Source of the DNA: Labrenzia sp. DG1229
GTDB lineage: Bacteria > Pseudomonadota > Alphaproteobacteria > Rhizobiales > Stappiaceae
Reading direction: 5' to 3'
NCBI RefSeq assembly: GCF_000521215.1
Contig: NZ_KI928917.1
Coordinates: 310,659 to 374,658, forward strand
Length of the DNA stretch: 64,000 bases
Within the stretch, counting starts at the first letter, position 1. Every line of letters starts with the position of its first letter. Shown piece by piece: positions 35,991 to 47,822 of the stretch. The translations under genes were made by a program, and so were the position numbers. The notes under the pieces are model-generated. The model had not been told where the DNA came from, did no database searches, and saw only the letters and a program-made list of their open reading frames with translations.

Positions 35991-38900
35991 CGCCAAAGCT
36001 CGGCGTAATCCAGCGAGGTTATGCCGATGAATACGCCGGTATCGCGTGGCAGGTCCTGCGGCTTGTATCCTGCGTCTTCCAGAGTACGCCAGGAGGTTTC
36101 CAACAAGAGCCGCTGCTGTGGATCAAGCCGTTCGGCCTCGACCGGCGAGACATTGAAGAAAGCCGCATCGAAGAGGTCAATATCCTTCAAAAAACCGCCA
36201 TGCTTTGCAAAACCCGCTTTTGCAAACCTGTCAGCATATTCTTGGGAATATCGGCCAAGGGGCAGATCGCCCGTTAAATCGTGTCCCTCCAGCAGATGAT
36301 CGAAGAACGTTTCAACATCTGGGCTCTGCGGAAACCGGCCAGCCATGCCAATAATTGCGATCCGGTTCTCCGGTGCTGGCTCCTCAGGTGTACCCGACCA
36401 ACGCGAAAACCGGGCGCTTCTTTCACGCATGCCCCCGTCTTCCAAACCATCAGAAGACGCCACGCGCAGAGTGTCTGCAACCTCAGGCATTTCCGGAGGT
36501 TTCAGATCATGCCGGCCGATCAGATGGTACGTAAGCGCTTCTACATGTTCACATTCGAAGAAAACCGCCGGTGAAACCTCGATGCCGTAGGCCTGGCTGA
36601 TGTCGTTTGCGAAACGCGCAAGGGAAATGGAATCGAAACCCAGGCCATGGAAGGTCTCGCGCGCACCAATATCGGCGGCTGAAAACTTCAGGATTGCGGC
36701 GGCCTTTTCCCGTAAATCCCGTTGAAGCGTATCTGCGTGAGTTTCCGAAGGTCCCGCGTCAACATCAACATCTGTTTGACCTGCCGCAGCCTGCTTTCGC
36801 GCGCCCAGTCGGATATCGGAGATGATCCCGACGACTGATCCGTCCGCGCTCAGAAAGTGAATATTTGGGAGGCCTGTGCGCCCGAGGCGGCAAAGTATGT
36901 ATGCTATTTCACCAGCCGCGAGAGAAACATGTCCAAGGCCTCGCAGTAGTGATCCAGCTTCAGCGGGAACCACAATGCGGAGCAACTCAAACGCGGCGGC
37001 AAGCGCTGGAGCTGGACAGCAAATGTTTTTCTTGAAGAAATCCTGTTGCAGCGGCTCGTCCTTCAGGCGGCACAAGGCCCCGCCACCGGATAGTTCCCAA
37101 AGACCCTCCACACTCTCCAGATAGGGTGCAAAAGAGAGGCGCTGCTCTTTCAAGCGACCATAGAAATCTTTGACGTCGAGAAGGCGGGTGGAAGCATTTT
37201 TCAAGGCCTCCAGGTCGAACCTGCTGTCACCTGTCGTGCCTCCACGCGCAGCGCTCGCTTCGGCCCACTTGACGCGTTTGCCATCCACCGTCGCCACGGT
37301 GATCTCGATAATGCAGCCGTCCGCTGATTGAGGCCTCACCTCAATCTGGAGTTCCTCTGCTTCCGGCCACACCGGAGTGAACAGGAATTCGAGATTTGAC
37401 AGTGCCGGCGCTTCGGCAACTCCGGAGATTATTGCCACCGAGCAGGCGATCTCCGCGGCGGCGATCGGCAGGACTGTTTCCCGGCCCGCGTCGAGATAAA
37501 CGTAGTCCCGCAAGTCTTTGAGGTGAAGCACTGTGCGGTAGCGCAATCCGGTCACATCCGACTGATTTTCGCCGATAAAAGGGTGCAGTTTGGAGCGGGC
37601 CCCGAGCGGATTGACGACCGACGGTGCATCGGCTTCCTGCTGATACCAGCACCGCACCTTTTCGAACGGATAGGCAGGCAGAGATATGCGGCGCACGTCC
37701 CTGCCAAGATTGAGAAGGTCCCAATCTATGGGTGCGCCATGGCACCAGGCCTTTGCGACCGTCTGCAATTGCCGCTCGGCGCAAGCTGTTGCCACATCCT
37801 CAAGATTATCCGGCGGATCGGTTTCAAGAATGCTCGGAACATACATCATGCCCGATACGGGCGTATCCGATGTCAGAAAACTCTCAATGCGGGCGCGCGC
37901 ATCTGAAATGCTTGTGGCTGCCACTGCCATCCGGCAGGTAAGTTCGTTTTTGCCGGTCTGCAGCGTATAGGCCACATCGGAAAGGCGGCAATCTGGCGTG
38001 CGTTCCAGAAATGCGGCGAAGCGCTTCAAAACTTCTTGCAGCCTCTCCGGTTCCAACGCCGAGAACACCAGCAGATCGGGTTCACCCTGGTCTGCGGCAC
38101 GGACCGCAGCGCGGTGTTCCTCCATAACAATATGGGAGTTCATCCCCCCGGCACCGATAGAGGTAACACCCGCCCGGCGCGGCAGCTCTGTGCCGTTTTC
38201 ATCAATCAGCCGACGCCAGGGGGTCAATGCACGCTGGACAAAAAACGGGGAAGTCTGAAAGGGAATATCCGGGTTCAGCGTATCGGCGTGAAGCGAAGGC
38301 GCAAGTTGACCTTGCTTGAACTGGGCCAACACTTTGACCAGACCGGCCAGTCCGGATGCACCAAGAAGGTGAGCCACATTGCTCTTGACCGTTCCAATTG
38401 GGCAGGTTTGCACTGCATCGGTGTGTTTGCGGAACACCTGCGTCAGGGCCTTTACCTCAATCGGATCCCCGAGAGCGGTTCCCGACCCGTGCCCTTCGAT
38501 GTAGCCGATCGTTTGCGGTCCGACGCCGGCATCGTCAAGCGCCCGCTCTATTGCTACCGCCTGCTGGTTGGGATTGGGTACGGTGAAACCGTTGCGGATA
38601 CCCGCATTGCTTATGCCCGTGCCGGTGACTACGCCATAGACATGATCTCCATCGCGTTCGGCATCTGCAAGCGGCTTCAGAACCAACGCGCCGACGCCTT
38701 CGCCCAGGATCGTGCCCTCCGCACCAAGACCGTAGCCTCGAATGACATCGGCGGACTTGGTAGTGAAGTGCTCCTGCGACGTCGCGATCAGCTTCTGCGG
38801 ATGAAGAAGCAGGCTTACGCCGCCAGCCAGCGCCATTTTGCACCGTCCTGCACGAAGCATGTGAACGGCTTCATGGACACAGGTGGATGAGGCAGAGCAC

Positions 38901-41900
38901 ATTGTGTCAAGGAAATATGAGGGACCGGTGAAACCGTAAAAATAGGACAGCATATTTGGAACGGTTCCGGTGTAGCTGCCACTCGCGAGGGAGCCACGCA
39001 TCAGCATGTTCTGAAAACCGTAGAGGTCGTATTCATTGGTCATCGAACCAACGATCACGGCAACTTCGCCATCATAGCGCCTGGCCATGGTTTCTCGCGA
39101 ATAACCGGCGTCTTCAAAGGCTTCGACGCTGGCCTGAAGGAAGAGGCGAACCTCTGGCGACATCAACTCCGCCTCCGCCTTGGAGATGCGGAAGTAACGC
39201 GGATCAAACTTGTCGATGTCCTTCAGAAACGCGCCGGTCTTGACGACTGTCTTGCCCAGAACATCCCGCTCTGCGTGATGAAGGGCGCTGTTGTTCCAAC
39301 GGTCCTTTGGAACCGGTTCAAACCCGTCGATGCCTTCCGAAAGCATTTTCCAGAAAGCGTCTTGATCATCGGCCTTCGAAACATGCAGTGACAGGCCGAC
39401 AATCGCGATGTCATGGCTGTCGTCCCGGGCGGGTTCTGGCCCAGCAGGAGCGGCTTTGACCGGGATCGGCTGCGAACCTATCTGATCACCGCCACTGCTC
39501 CGTGCAGCAGCAGATTGTCTCGCCGGAGTTTCCTCTCCAAGTGCCTGTTGAAGTGCCGTGGCATGTTCTTCGATGAGATGGTTTGCAACGCCATCGACGT
39601 CTACAAATTCAAAGAAGAGCGTTTTCGAGAGAGGGCCGATCGCTTCTTCCAGACGGCTTGTGCTTTCAACAATCGCAATGGAATCCAGACCGTATTCTTC
39701 CAGCTTGCGGTTGGCTTTGATCCGCGAAGCATCCATTTCCAGAACATCTGCGAGAATTCCGCTCACGAATTCTATGGTTTTTCGTCTGAGGGCCTCCGTG
39801 TCGGTATCGGGTTCAGTGCTTGCCGGAACGCCTGCATTCCTGGTTATGCTTGCGTCAACATCCTCCGGTGTCTGGCCATACGCGGCCAGAACATCGTCGA
39901 TCCGCTCCAGATCGCCGTGTAGAACGGTGCAACGTGGTGTGCCCTTCCCCGAGAGGATCGTTTCAAGCGCTTTTAGCCCGGCTTCGCGAGGCAATGGCGT
40001 CAGGCCAAGGCGTTTTTTCACAACGCCCAGCGTTGCCTTGTCAACGGACATGCCACCATCAGCCCAAAGAGGCCAGGCGATTGCAACCACCTTGCTTTTC
40101 CGCCCGCCTGCCGGAACATCATTAGCACGGCGTTCTGCAAAGGCATCCAGAAAGGCATTCGCGGCGCCATAGGCGGCTTGACCGGCATTTCCGAAAACCG
40201 ACGCAATGGAGGAGCACAAGACAAAGAAGTCCAGTTCGATGTCTTTCGTGGCCTTGTCTATGTTGACGGTCCCGGTGACCTTGGGGGCAAAGACGTCCTC
40301 AGCCGCCTTCGGATCCTGAAGCCGGATAAACCCGTCATTCAGGACACCGGCCGCTTGAATGATCCCTTTCAAAGGACCTATTTCCCGGTCAGCGCATATG
40401 GAGATACGTTCCACATCCGACAAGTCAGAAATGTCACAAGGCCAGTAGTGTACTTGTGCACCTTTCTTGCGAAGGCTTGACATCCACAGTTCTGCATCAC
40501 CGGTCGGCGTGTCGCTGCGGCCGGTCAGGAGCAGCTTCCGCGCTCCCTTGGAAAACAGCCAGTCGGCAAAAATGCGCCCCAAACCACCCAATCCGCCCGT
40601 GATCCAGTAAACGCCTTTCGAGTTGGCCTGAAAGGGCTCAAATTCTTCAAAGGTGGCGTTTGATACCGGAAGCCAGGCCCTGCGGTTCCCGTTCGCGTCG
40701 TACCGTATTTCAGCCAATTCGTCGCAAGCGGCGTGTTCCGCTCCCGCAATGGCGCGCAACCGGCCAATGGAGATGTCTCCAGCAATTGAAACAAGACGTC
40801 CCCGGACCCTGGGGCTTTCGATCACCGCGGTTTTCAAAAGACCAACAAGCGGCGCGGTTACAACCGCTGGAACGTCTTCCGCTGCCAATACGAGAATGTT
40901 GACACGTTTTTCAGGCTGATTTTCAAGGCACTGGCGAACAACACAGAGGCCTGCGGCATAAAGGACTTGAACTGCTTCCACATCTTCAAGTCCCCCCACA
41001 TCCGGCAGTCTCTCAACGCTCCAACCCGTCGCATTGACAAGCTCGGCTGCAGCGACCTCATCAATCCCGATCAAGAGGAGTCGAAGCTGCTGGCCACGGG
41101 CATCGCAACTGCGGACTTCAAGCGGAAGACTTTGCCATCCACCGTCAGTCACGATCAGCGGCAAGTCCTCATCTGCGCCGGAAACCGGCTCCTGCAAATG
41201 GTCGTGGTTGAGGACCCGCAGCACCAGACTTTTGAATTTGACTTTGCGTACGCCATTGCGGTCCAGCAAATCGATATCCAGTTGCCGAACCGGTGCGTCC
41301 TGCGCGCCATCACGCATCCGGATATGCGCCCACATCACCATCTCGCAGGCACCATGGACTTCAATCTGCTGACATGAAAAAGGGACACCGGCTCCCAATG
41401 GCGGCGCGTTTCCGGAAGCAACCCACGCCTGGATTGCAGCATCCAGCAAAACCGGGTGCAGGGGCATCGCATCAAGCGAGGCCATCAGACGACGGGGCAA
41501 CTTGATCTGGGCGAGAACTTCCTGACCACTTCGGTTTACCCTGGACAACGCCCGGAATGCAGGCCCGTGATCAACGCCGCTCTGGCGCAGCCAGTCGTAA
41601 CAGACGTCCGTCTCAACAGGATCCGCAATGCGGCGTATCAATTCTTCGAGGTCCCCGACCTCCTGATCTGCAAAGTCACGAATGCAAAGAGTGCCGGTTA
41701 CATTGGCCTCGCTCTTTGCGCTCCCCGGTGCGGCTATCTGAAAATAGATCTTCTCCTGATCTTGCCGCTCCAGACGTGTTTCAATGGTTAGTGCCTGCCT
41801 GTTCTCAAGTTGGACTGGACGACGCCAAATCACATCTTGAATAAGACACCCTGCGGAATTCAGCACGCCAGCCAGATCCGAAGCCGCTCTAGCCATTTCG

Positions 41901-43828
41901 AGAACCGCGACGCCGGGCAGAATCTGCTTGCCGCCGACATGATGGTCCTCAAGAACAAATTCACTGCCGGTCAAACAGGTTTCATAGCTGCATCTGTCAA
42001 AGCTGGATGTGTTGGTGTGCAACAGCGGATGAAGCGGTCCCTGTTGGCTCTTTGCTCCAAAGGACAGATCCATCCAGTGCCGCTTTCTGTCGAAGGGGTA
42101 GCCTGGAGCGTGCGTTCGCCGCCCTTTGCCGGCCCTCCTCACCGACACCCATTCGACTGATCGGCCTTCCAACCACTCGTTCGCAAGGTGCCTGACTTTC
42201 GAAGATTTTGCCGAAATCTTGCCGGAACTGTCTTTCGGCAGAACAATTTGCCCGTCATCGCCCAAGACCAGAAACTCCCGCAAGACACCGGCAAGTTCAT
42301 TTAAATCCGAAACAAGAAAGACACAGCGGGCATCCATGGGTTCGCGGGCCGTCTGATAGGTGCGCGCGATGTCGGCGAGCGTAACGGTGTCTGGATTGGC
42401 TTCTTCAACGAACCTTAGCAGCCGTGCCGCGTATTCTGCCAAACGTTCGGTACTCGCCGCAGACAAGGGAACAGCGGTGATCGATCTTCGCATCTGCCTT
42501 ACGGTTTGATCCGGGGCCTCTTCCAGCAGCACATGCCCGTTGCTGCCGCCAAATCCGAACGAACTGACACACGCCCTGCGTGGACGGTCTCCACCTTCCG
42601 GCCACTCGGTTTGGTCCTTTTGAATCCGGAAGGAGGACCCGCCAAGATCAATCAGGCGGTTTTTTTCCTGGAAACCGGAATTTGCCGGTAACCGCCCATG
42701 TTTGAGCGCTGCCAGCACCTTGACGACACCGGCCACACCGGCAGCTCCCTCCAGATGACCGATGTTTGTCTTAACGGATCCTATGCCGCAGGCCTCCGCC
42801 GTCAGGCTCACTTTTTTTTCGGCAGCCAACTCGGAAAAAGCTGCTTTCAGCCCGGCAATTTCAATCGGGTCACCAAGTGGTGTGCCAGGACCATGAGCTT
42901 CGACGAAATCGACGGTATCGGGTGAAACAGCCGCCTCGCGATGCACCTGCTTGATCAGCTCTGCTTGCGCGTCCGGACTGGTGACGGTCAGCGAGTTTGT
43001 TCGCCCGCCATGGTTTATTCCAATACCCTTGATGACGCCATGAATTGGATCTTCGTCTGCAAGCGCATGTGACAAGGGTTTGAGCAGCAGAACCGCACCG
43101 CCTTCCCCGCGCACATAGCCATTCGCGGCATCATCAAACGCCTTGCTCTTGCCGTCTTTGGACAACATGCCCGCTTTGGAAAAGGCCACGAAATGATTGG
43201 GGGACCAAATCAAATTGACCCCGCCGGCGAGAGCAAGATCACATGTTCCGTCCTGGAGCGCCCGCACGGCTTCATATATGGATGTCATGGAGGACGCGCA
43301 CGCCGTATCGTTGGTGATGCTGGGGCCATGAAAATCGAAAAAATGAGAAACCCGGTTGGCTATGATCGAAAATGCAATGCCTGTCGGCAGATAGGCATCG
43401 ACAACCGTCAGGTGTTTTTCCAGAAGTTCCGCGTAGTCCCAGTGGCACACGCCCATGAACACGCCAGTACGGCTGCCTGCCAGGTCAGACGCCCGGTATC
43501 CGCCGTCTTCGATGGCCTGCCAGGACATTTCCAAAGCAAAACGCTGCTGTGGATCCATCCACGCCGCTTCACGAGGCGAAATTCCAAAAAATTCCGCGTC
43601 GAAACAATCCGCGTCTTCGACAAAACCACCCCAGATGCTATTGGTCTTGTTGCCCTTTGCCGGATTCCCATAGACCGTCTCTGCATTCCAGCGTTCTGCT
43701 GGCACTTGCGTGATCAAAGAGCGCTCAGCAGCCAAATGCTCCCAGAAGCCATCCAGAGTATCAGCACCGGGCAAACGCAAACCCAGCCCAATGATCGCGA
43801 CCGGTTCTTTCTGACTGTTTCCCCCCAT
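35990..43828 (-). CDS. Megasynthase A, 5' part: KS1-DH-KR-ACP, KS2-B-ACP (glutarimide modules), start of KS3
   Basis: ATG at 43828, eight bases after the AT-ER stop. KS1 10-440 (TACASS, Cys177; EAHGPGT, His312; NIGHLEGAAG, His358). DH 598-875 with HHVGGKQILP (His629) and Asp796. KR 880-1315 (TGGLGGLG; NAGQAAYGAAN; AGVLND suggests B-type). ACP 1345-1425 (YGLDSI, Ser1383). KS2 1472-1905 (TMCSAS, Cys1644; EGHGSGT, His1780; NVAHLLGASG, His1820). Branching (B) domain 2080-2345: a DH-like double hot-dog whose catalytic His and Asp are both absent. ACP 2365-2440 (LGFDSI, Ser2400). KS3 starts at 2488 and is interrupted by a frameshift at residue ~2613. KS-DH-KR-ACP followed by KS-B-ACP is the architecture that builds the glutarimide ring from a malonamyl starter. 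That starter would come from the free ACP and amidotransferase at 49936-52215. Confidence 0.9.
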
Positions 43829-43836
43829 AACAGCCC

Positions 43837-46173
43837 CTATCCAGTAAACACCGACAAGCGGCGGTTCAATAGTTCCGCGGTCTGCTCCAGCAAATGAAGC
43901 CCGATGGTATCAGCATGCCGGTTTTGCCAAGTCTCAAGGGATGACCCTGCCACCCATTGATTGAAGGCCCCTTGCGCAGGTCCGCAATGAACCTGGAAAT
44001 CAACCTTGCGCTCGGTCATCCCCTTCAGAGCCCAGTCTGTCGTATCGCGGTAATAGCGTTTGAAAACCAGCGCCATCTTGTGCTTGGGCATACGCTGCGC
44101 CCGCTCGATTTCTTCTGCCGGATAGACTTTTGCAATCTGCTCAAAAACCTCACCGAAACTGCGGCCCAAATACCTGTCCTCGATCTGATTGCGAAGTTTT
44201 GACTCGATAGCTTCGAGGCTGTCATGCTGGCGGTAGGTCGCAACCAGCTTTTCTGCCCGCGAGGGAAAAAAGACCCCCTTCTTCAGCACCTGTATCTTTG
44301 AACCCAACTCAAACATCTCTCCGGACGGTGCATAGGCGGTGTCATAAACATTCACATCTGCAAGCATATCCTTCACGGCAGCGCTGGTACCGGCTTCGAC
44401 GGTGCATTGATTGATCGATCCGGTGACGATGAAATCGGCGCCCAGGATCAGGACTGCCGCGGCCGCCTCCGGAGTTCCAATCCCTCCGGCTGCTCCGACA
44501 AAAATTCTCCCCGAAAGATCAAACGCCTCTTCCGCAGCCTCTCTCAGTTTCAGCACAGGCGGGATCAGGGCAAACGGCATACCCTGATCAGTATGTCCGC
44601 CGGAGTCGGCCTCTACACAAATCGCATCAGCCATAGGCACGCGCCGAAGCAGGTCCGCTTCTTCTTCGGTTATCGCTTTTTCGTGCAAGAGTTTTTTGAT
44701 TATTGGTTCGGGAGCCGAGCAGAGAAACTGGCTGGCAACGTCGGGACGCGAGACTTTGGCTATTACCCTGTTATCAGCCTGAACTCTGCCACTTTCTGAT
44801 CGCAGGCCCTTTGCCCGGTACCGGACCAGCGCCTGCGTTACGTCCATAAAGGCGGACGCTTCGATCACGGAAACGCCTTCGGCAAGAAGCAGGTCCGTCA
44901 ACTCGTCTTCAAGGTGAGGTCGATTGAGATGGGCAATGAAGTTGACGCCGAACGGCCGGTCGGCAGGAATGTTCGAACGGATCCTGGCAATCGCAGCCTT
45001 GATCTGCGGGATCGGCAGTCCTGCAGCCCCGAAGATCCCGAGTAAACCGGCCTTTGCCATTCGAATGACGAGGTCAGCGGACGCGATGCCCTGATACATG
45101 GCGCCGCTGCCATAAGGATACCGGACCCCAAAGGCTTCACAGAACGCCCGAGAACCGATGTTTTCCATCGAAACATGACTGAATTTGACGGCTGAGCCGT
45201 TCATTTCAATCGGCTTGCCCAAGCCTCGGGTGTGGCTGTCGTCCTGTTTTTCAGTCTTGGGACGCTCCATCAGCGGAGGAAGTTCCGCCGCCAGTTCCGC
45301 ACTATCCAAAGGACCGGCCTCAAGTTCGGTTCGTTTGAACATTGGCCGGACGATTGGTGGGCCTTCCGGACCGACTTCCTGAATATCAGAAAATGAAACT
45401 CCCTTTGCGAGCAAATAGCGAAGACTATCGCTCCAGCGGACCGGCGATGTCACCTGCTCGATCATGCGCGCGGCAATATCAGCATCCACATGCGGCCTGG
45501 CGGTAACATTCGAAATGACCGGGATCTTCTGACTTTCGAATTCGAAACAGGATATGAACTCAGCAAACCTCCGGCACGCCTTCTCCATGAAAGGTGTGTG
45601 AAATGCACCGCTGACCTGCAAGACCTTGTAGTGCGACGCGCCCGCATCTACGAACTGCCGTTCAGCGCCGATCACCGACTGTTTTATGCCCGACAAAACG
45701 ATCTGTTTGGGCGTGTTGTAATTCGCGGCAAAAACGTCATGGATACCCTCGGATCTGAGGATCTCTTCAATCTCATTTGCTTTCAGGCCAAGAACCGCAG
45801 CCATCCCGCCGCCTTGCGCCTCCGACATGAGTTCACCGCGCTTCGCAACGATTTTCAACCCGGTTGCAAAATCCAGTACACCAGCTGCAAACAGGGCGGC
45901 ATATTCCGACACGCTATGCCCGAGCAAATACTCCGGTGTGCGAACGCCGTCTTCCAGATATTTCAGATATTGCAGGCTGTTAACGACATATAGCGCCGGT
46001 TGGGTATATTCGGTCCGGCTGAGTTTTTCGATCGGCCCATCTTTGCAAAGTCTGGCCAGATCATAGCCAAGAATATCGTCCGCCTGTTCTTTCAAGTCCT
46101 TGAAACTGACGAAGATGTCTTGCCCCATTCCAAGGCGCTGAGCGCCTTGTCCGGGAAACATGCAGACGCTCAT
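43837..46173 (-). CDS. Fused trans-acting malonyl acyltransferase and PfaD-type enoylreductase
   Basis: 778 residues. The N-terminal AT (about 1-285) has GQGAQ (8-12), GHSVSE with Ser87, the carboxylate-binding Arg112 (AKRGELM) and GAFHT with His192, all typical of malonyl-specific trans-ATs that load the AT-less modules. The C-terminal half (about 330-778) is a PfaD/nitropropane-dioxygenase-like flavoprotein: YPYGSGAMYQGI near its start and GAAGGIGTPEAAAA in the flavin-phosphate region. This type is the trans enoylreductase of trans-AT systems. The start ATG overlaps the stop of the ABC gene by 4 bp (46170-46173), and megasynthase A follows after 8 bp. AT-ER fusions occur in many trans-AT clusters. 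None of the modules here has a cis ER, so this domain would supply any enoyl reduction. Confidence 0.93.
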   Translation of the reverse strand: MSVCMFPGQGAQRLGMGQDIFVSFKDLKEQADDILGYDLARLCKDGPIEKLSRTEYTQPALYVVNSLQYLKYLEDGVRTPEYLLGHSVSEYAALFAAGVLDFATGLKIVAKRGELMSEAQGGGMAAVLGLKANEIEEILRSEGIHDVFAANYNTPKQIVLSGIKQSVIGAERQFVDAGASHYKVLQVSGAFHTPFMEKACRRFAEFISCFEFESQKIPVISNVTARPHVDADIAARMIEQVTSPVRWSDSLRYLLAKGVSFSDIQEVGPEGPPIVRPMFKRTELEAGPLDSAELAAELPPLMERPKTEKQDDSHTRGLGKPIEMNGSAVKFSHVSMENIGSRAFCEAFGVRYPYGSGAMYQGIASADLVIRMAKAGLLGIFGAAGLPIPQIKAAIARIRSNIPADRPFGVNFIAHLNRPHLEDELTDLLLAEGVSVIEASAFMDVTQALVRYRAKGLRSESGRVQADNRVIAKVSRPDVASQFLCSAPEPIIKKLLHEKAITEEEADLLRRVPMADAICVEADSGGHTDQGMPFALIPPVLKLREAAEEAFDLSGRIFVGAAGGIGTPEAAAAVLILGADFIVTGSINQCTVEAGTSAAVKDMLADVNVYDTAYAPSGEMFELGSKIQVLKKGVFFPSRAEKLVATYRQHDSLEAIESKLRNQIEDRYLGRSFGEVFEQIAKVYPAEEIERAQRMPKHKMALVFKRYYRDTTDWALKGMTERKVDFQVHCGPAQGAFNQWVAGSSLETWQNRHADTIGLHLLEQTAELLNRRLSVFTG

Positions 46174-47819
46174 TCTGCCTCCAACTCGGCCTTACTCTTT
46201 ACCCACTCGATTTTGCCTAGATCCAGTTTGACCACTCGGTCTGCGACTTTCCAGTACTTTTCATCATGGGTTGTAACTATGACAGTTTTCCCCTGCCTGC
46301 GAAGCTCGGGAAGAATGCCATTGTAAAAATGGTCGCGGAACTGGACATCCTGTTCAGCCGACCATTCGTCGAACACATAAACAGGCCTGTTTTCGAGAAT
46401 GGCCGCGATCAACGCCAGGCGCTTTCTCTGTCCCGTCGACAACTGAAGCTGATTGAAACGCCCATCTTCAAATGTAACCTTCCCGGAAAGCTCCATCTCG
46501 GCAAGCAATTTATTGACCTGTCCCGGATCGATGCCTTCCAGACCATACAGCCGGTCGAAAAGATGAAAGTCGACAAAGACCGAAGAGAAAAGTTCGCGAT
46601 ATCCGGCGACCGCCTTGCCCGTGACTGTCTTGTCGTCAACACCGATCCAACCCGACTGCAAGGGAAGGAGACCGGTCATCATTCGCAATGCGGTCGACTT
46701 GCCGCTCCCATTGCCGCCAACCAGAAAGATGATTTCTGCCCGTGACACGGTGAGATTCAACGGACCAACGACATATGCCTCCTCATCCATTGGATCGTAG
46801 CTGAAACGGATGCCGTTGAACGTTATCTTTGAAAAATCGAGATATTCCTTGCCAAGCAAGCGAGCCTGCTCCGGCGAAATGCTGGAACCGGACGAAAGTT
46901 CCCGGTCAATGGACAGGATCGACTGCAAACCGACTTCCGCGCGGATAAACATGGGCGACTGAGTAACGGTCTTTGCCAAGGTTCCCATGCAGAAAAGCAG
47001 GACCGGAACCAATTGAAAGATCGTCGCGTTGTGCCCTGCTATGTATTTTGGAAACGCAAAAGCGACGACGCCCAGCATCGTGAACATGGTCACGCTACCG
47101 AGCATGATCAAGGATACCCAATGCTCGACTGAACGGACCAGCAGGCGCTCCAGAAGCGTGGAGCGTTTGCGGTAGGCCTTGCCAAGCGCATCGCTCCGAT
47201 CAGCGCTGAGCCGCAACTCCTTGCTGCCGCTGATAGTGTCGAGGATGGCATCAAGCATATCTGCCTGCATCCGCTCCACCAACTTCAAAATCTGGCGGTA
47301 CCGGCTGTCGATTACCTTGAAACCGATAACGCCGGCCGCGACAGTCGCCCCGAATACAAAAAAGGCGGCGGGTGAGAGATAAAGAAGATAGAGCACCGCC
47401 ACGAACAGGAGAACGACCTGCTGGACCGCATCAACGATAAGCGGGAACGTCACCGAAAGATGGTTGGTTTCCTTTGCTACCAGATTGTAAAGCCGCCCCC
47501 GATCAAGCCGGTCGACGACCGGCAACTCTGACTTCCGCAATTTGTCGGCAACCTTCAGCCTCAACTGGTTCAGCAGATCTTCAATGATCGCCATGGACCG
47601 AACAAGCGCGAACTGATTGGCCAGGTAGTAGAGCCCGAAAGCACCGAGAAAGGACATCCAGGCGACCAGATCGGGACGCTCCGCGTTGGCAACAGTTTTA
47701 GCAACATTTGTTATGACCACGATGAGGGCTGCGTTGGCGCAGCCGGCAATGACGGTCAGCAGGATCATCCATCTGAGCTGATTGCGGTCCGCCCCCTTTA
47801 CAAAATCAATCAGGACCAT
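46170..47819 (-). CDS. ABC half-transporter 1 (cyclic-peptide/siderophore-export type)
   Basis: 549 residues: an N-terminal six-helix membrane domain (about 1-300) and a C-terminal ATPase (about 335-549) with Walker A GGNGSGKST, signature LSTGQRKRLAL and Walker B-type YVFDEW. The unusual signature with TGQRKR and the DEW after Walker B resemble the SyrD/PvdE family, which moves nonribosomal products across the inner membrane. The gene starts three bases after the stop of a paralogous half-transporter, so the two probably form a heterodimer. As the first genes of the biosynthetic operon, they most likely export the product and give self-protection. The substrate is inferred from context. Confidence 0.9.
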   Translation of the reverse strand: MVLIDFVKGADRNQLRWMILLTVIAGCANAALIVVITNVAKTVANAERPDLVAWMSFLGAFGLYYLANQFALVRSMAIIEDLLNQLRLKVADKLRKSELPVVDRLDRGRLYNLVAKETNHLSVTFPLIVDAVQQVVLLFVAVLYLLYLSPAAFFVFGATVAAGVIGFKVIDSRYRQILKLVERMQADMLDAILDTISGSKELRLSADRSDALGKAYRKRSTLLERLLVRSVEHWVSLIMLGSVTMFTMLGVVAFAFPKYIAGHNATIFQLVPVLLFCMGTLAKTVTQSPMFIRAEVGLQSILSIDRELSSGSSISPEQARLLGKEYLDFSKITFNGIRFSYDPMDEEAYVVGPLNLTVSRAEIIFLVGGNGSGKSTALRMMTGLLPLQSGWIGVDDKTVTGKAVAGYRELFSSVFVDFHLFDRLYGLEGIDPGQVNKLLAEMELSGKVTFEDGRFNQLQLSTGQRKRLALIAAILENRPVYVFDEWSAEQDVQFRDHFYNGILPELRRQGKTVIVTTHDEKYWKVADRVVKLDLGKIEWVKSKAELEAE

Positions 47820-47822
47820 GAC

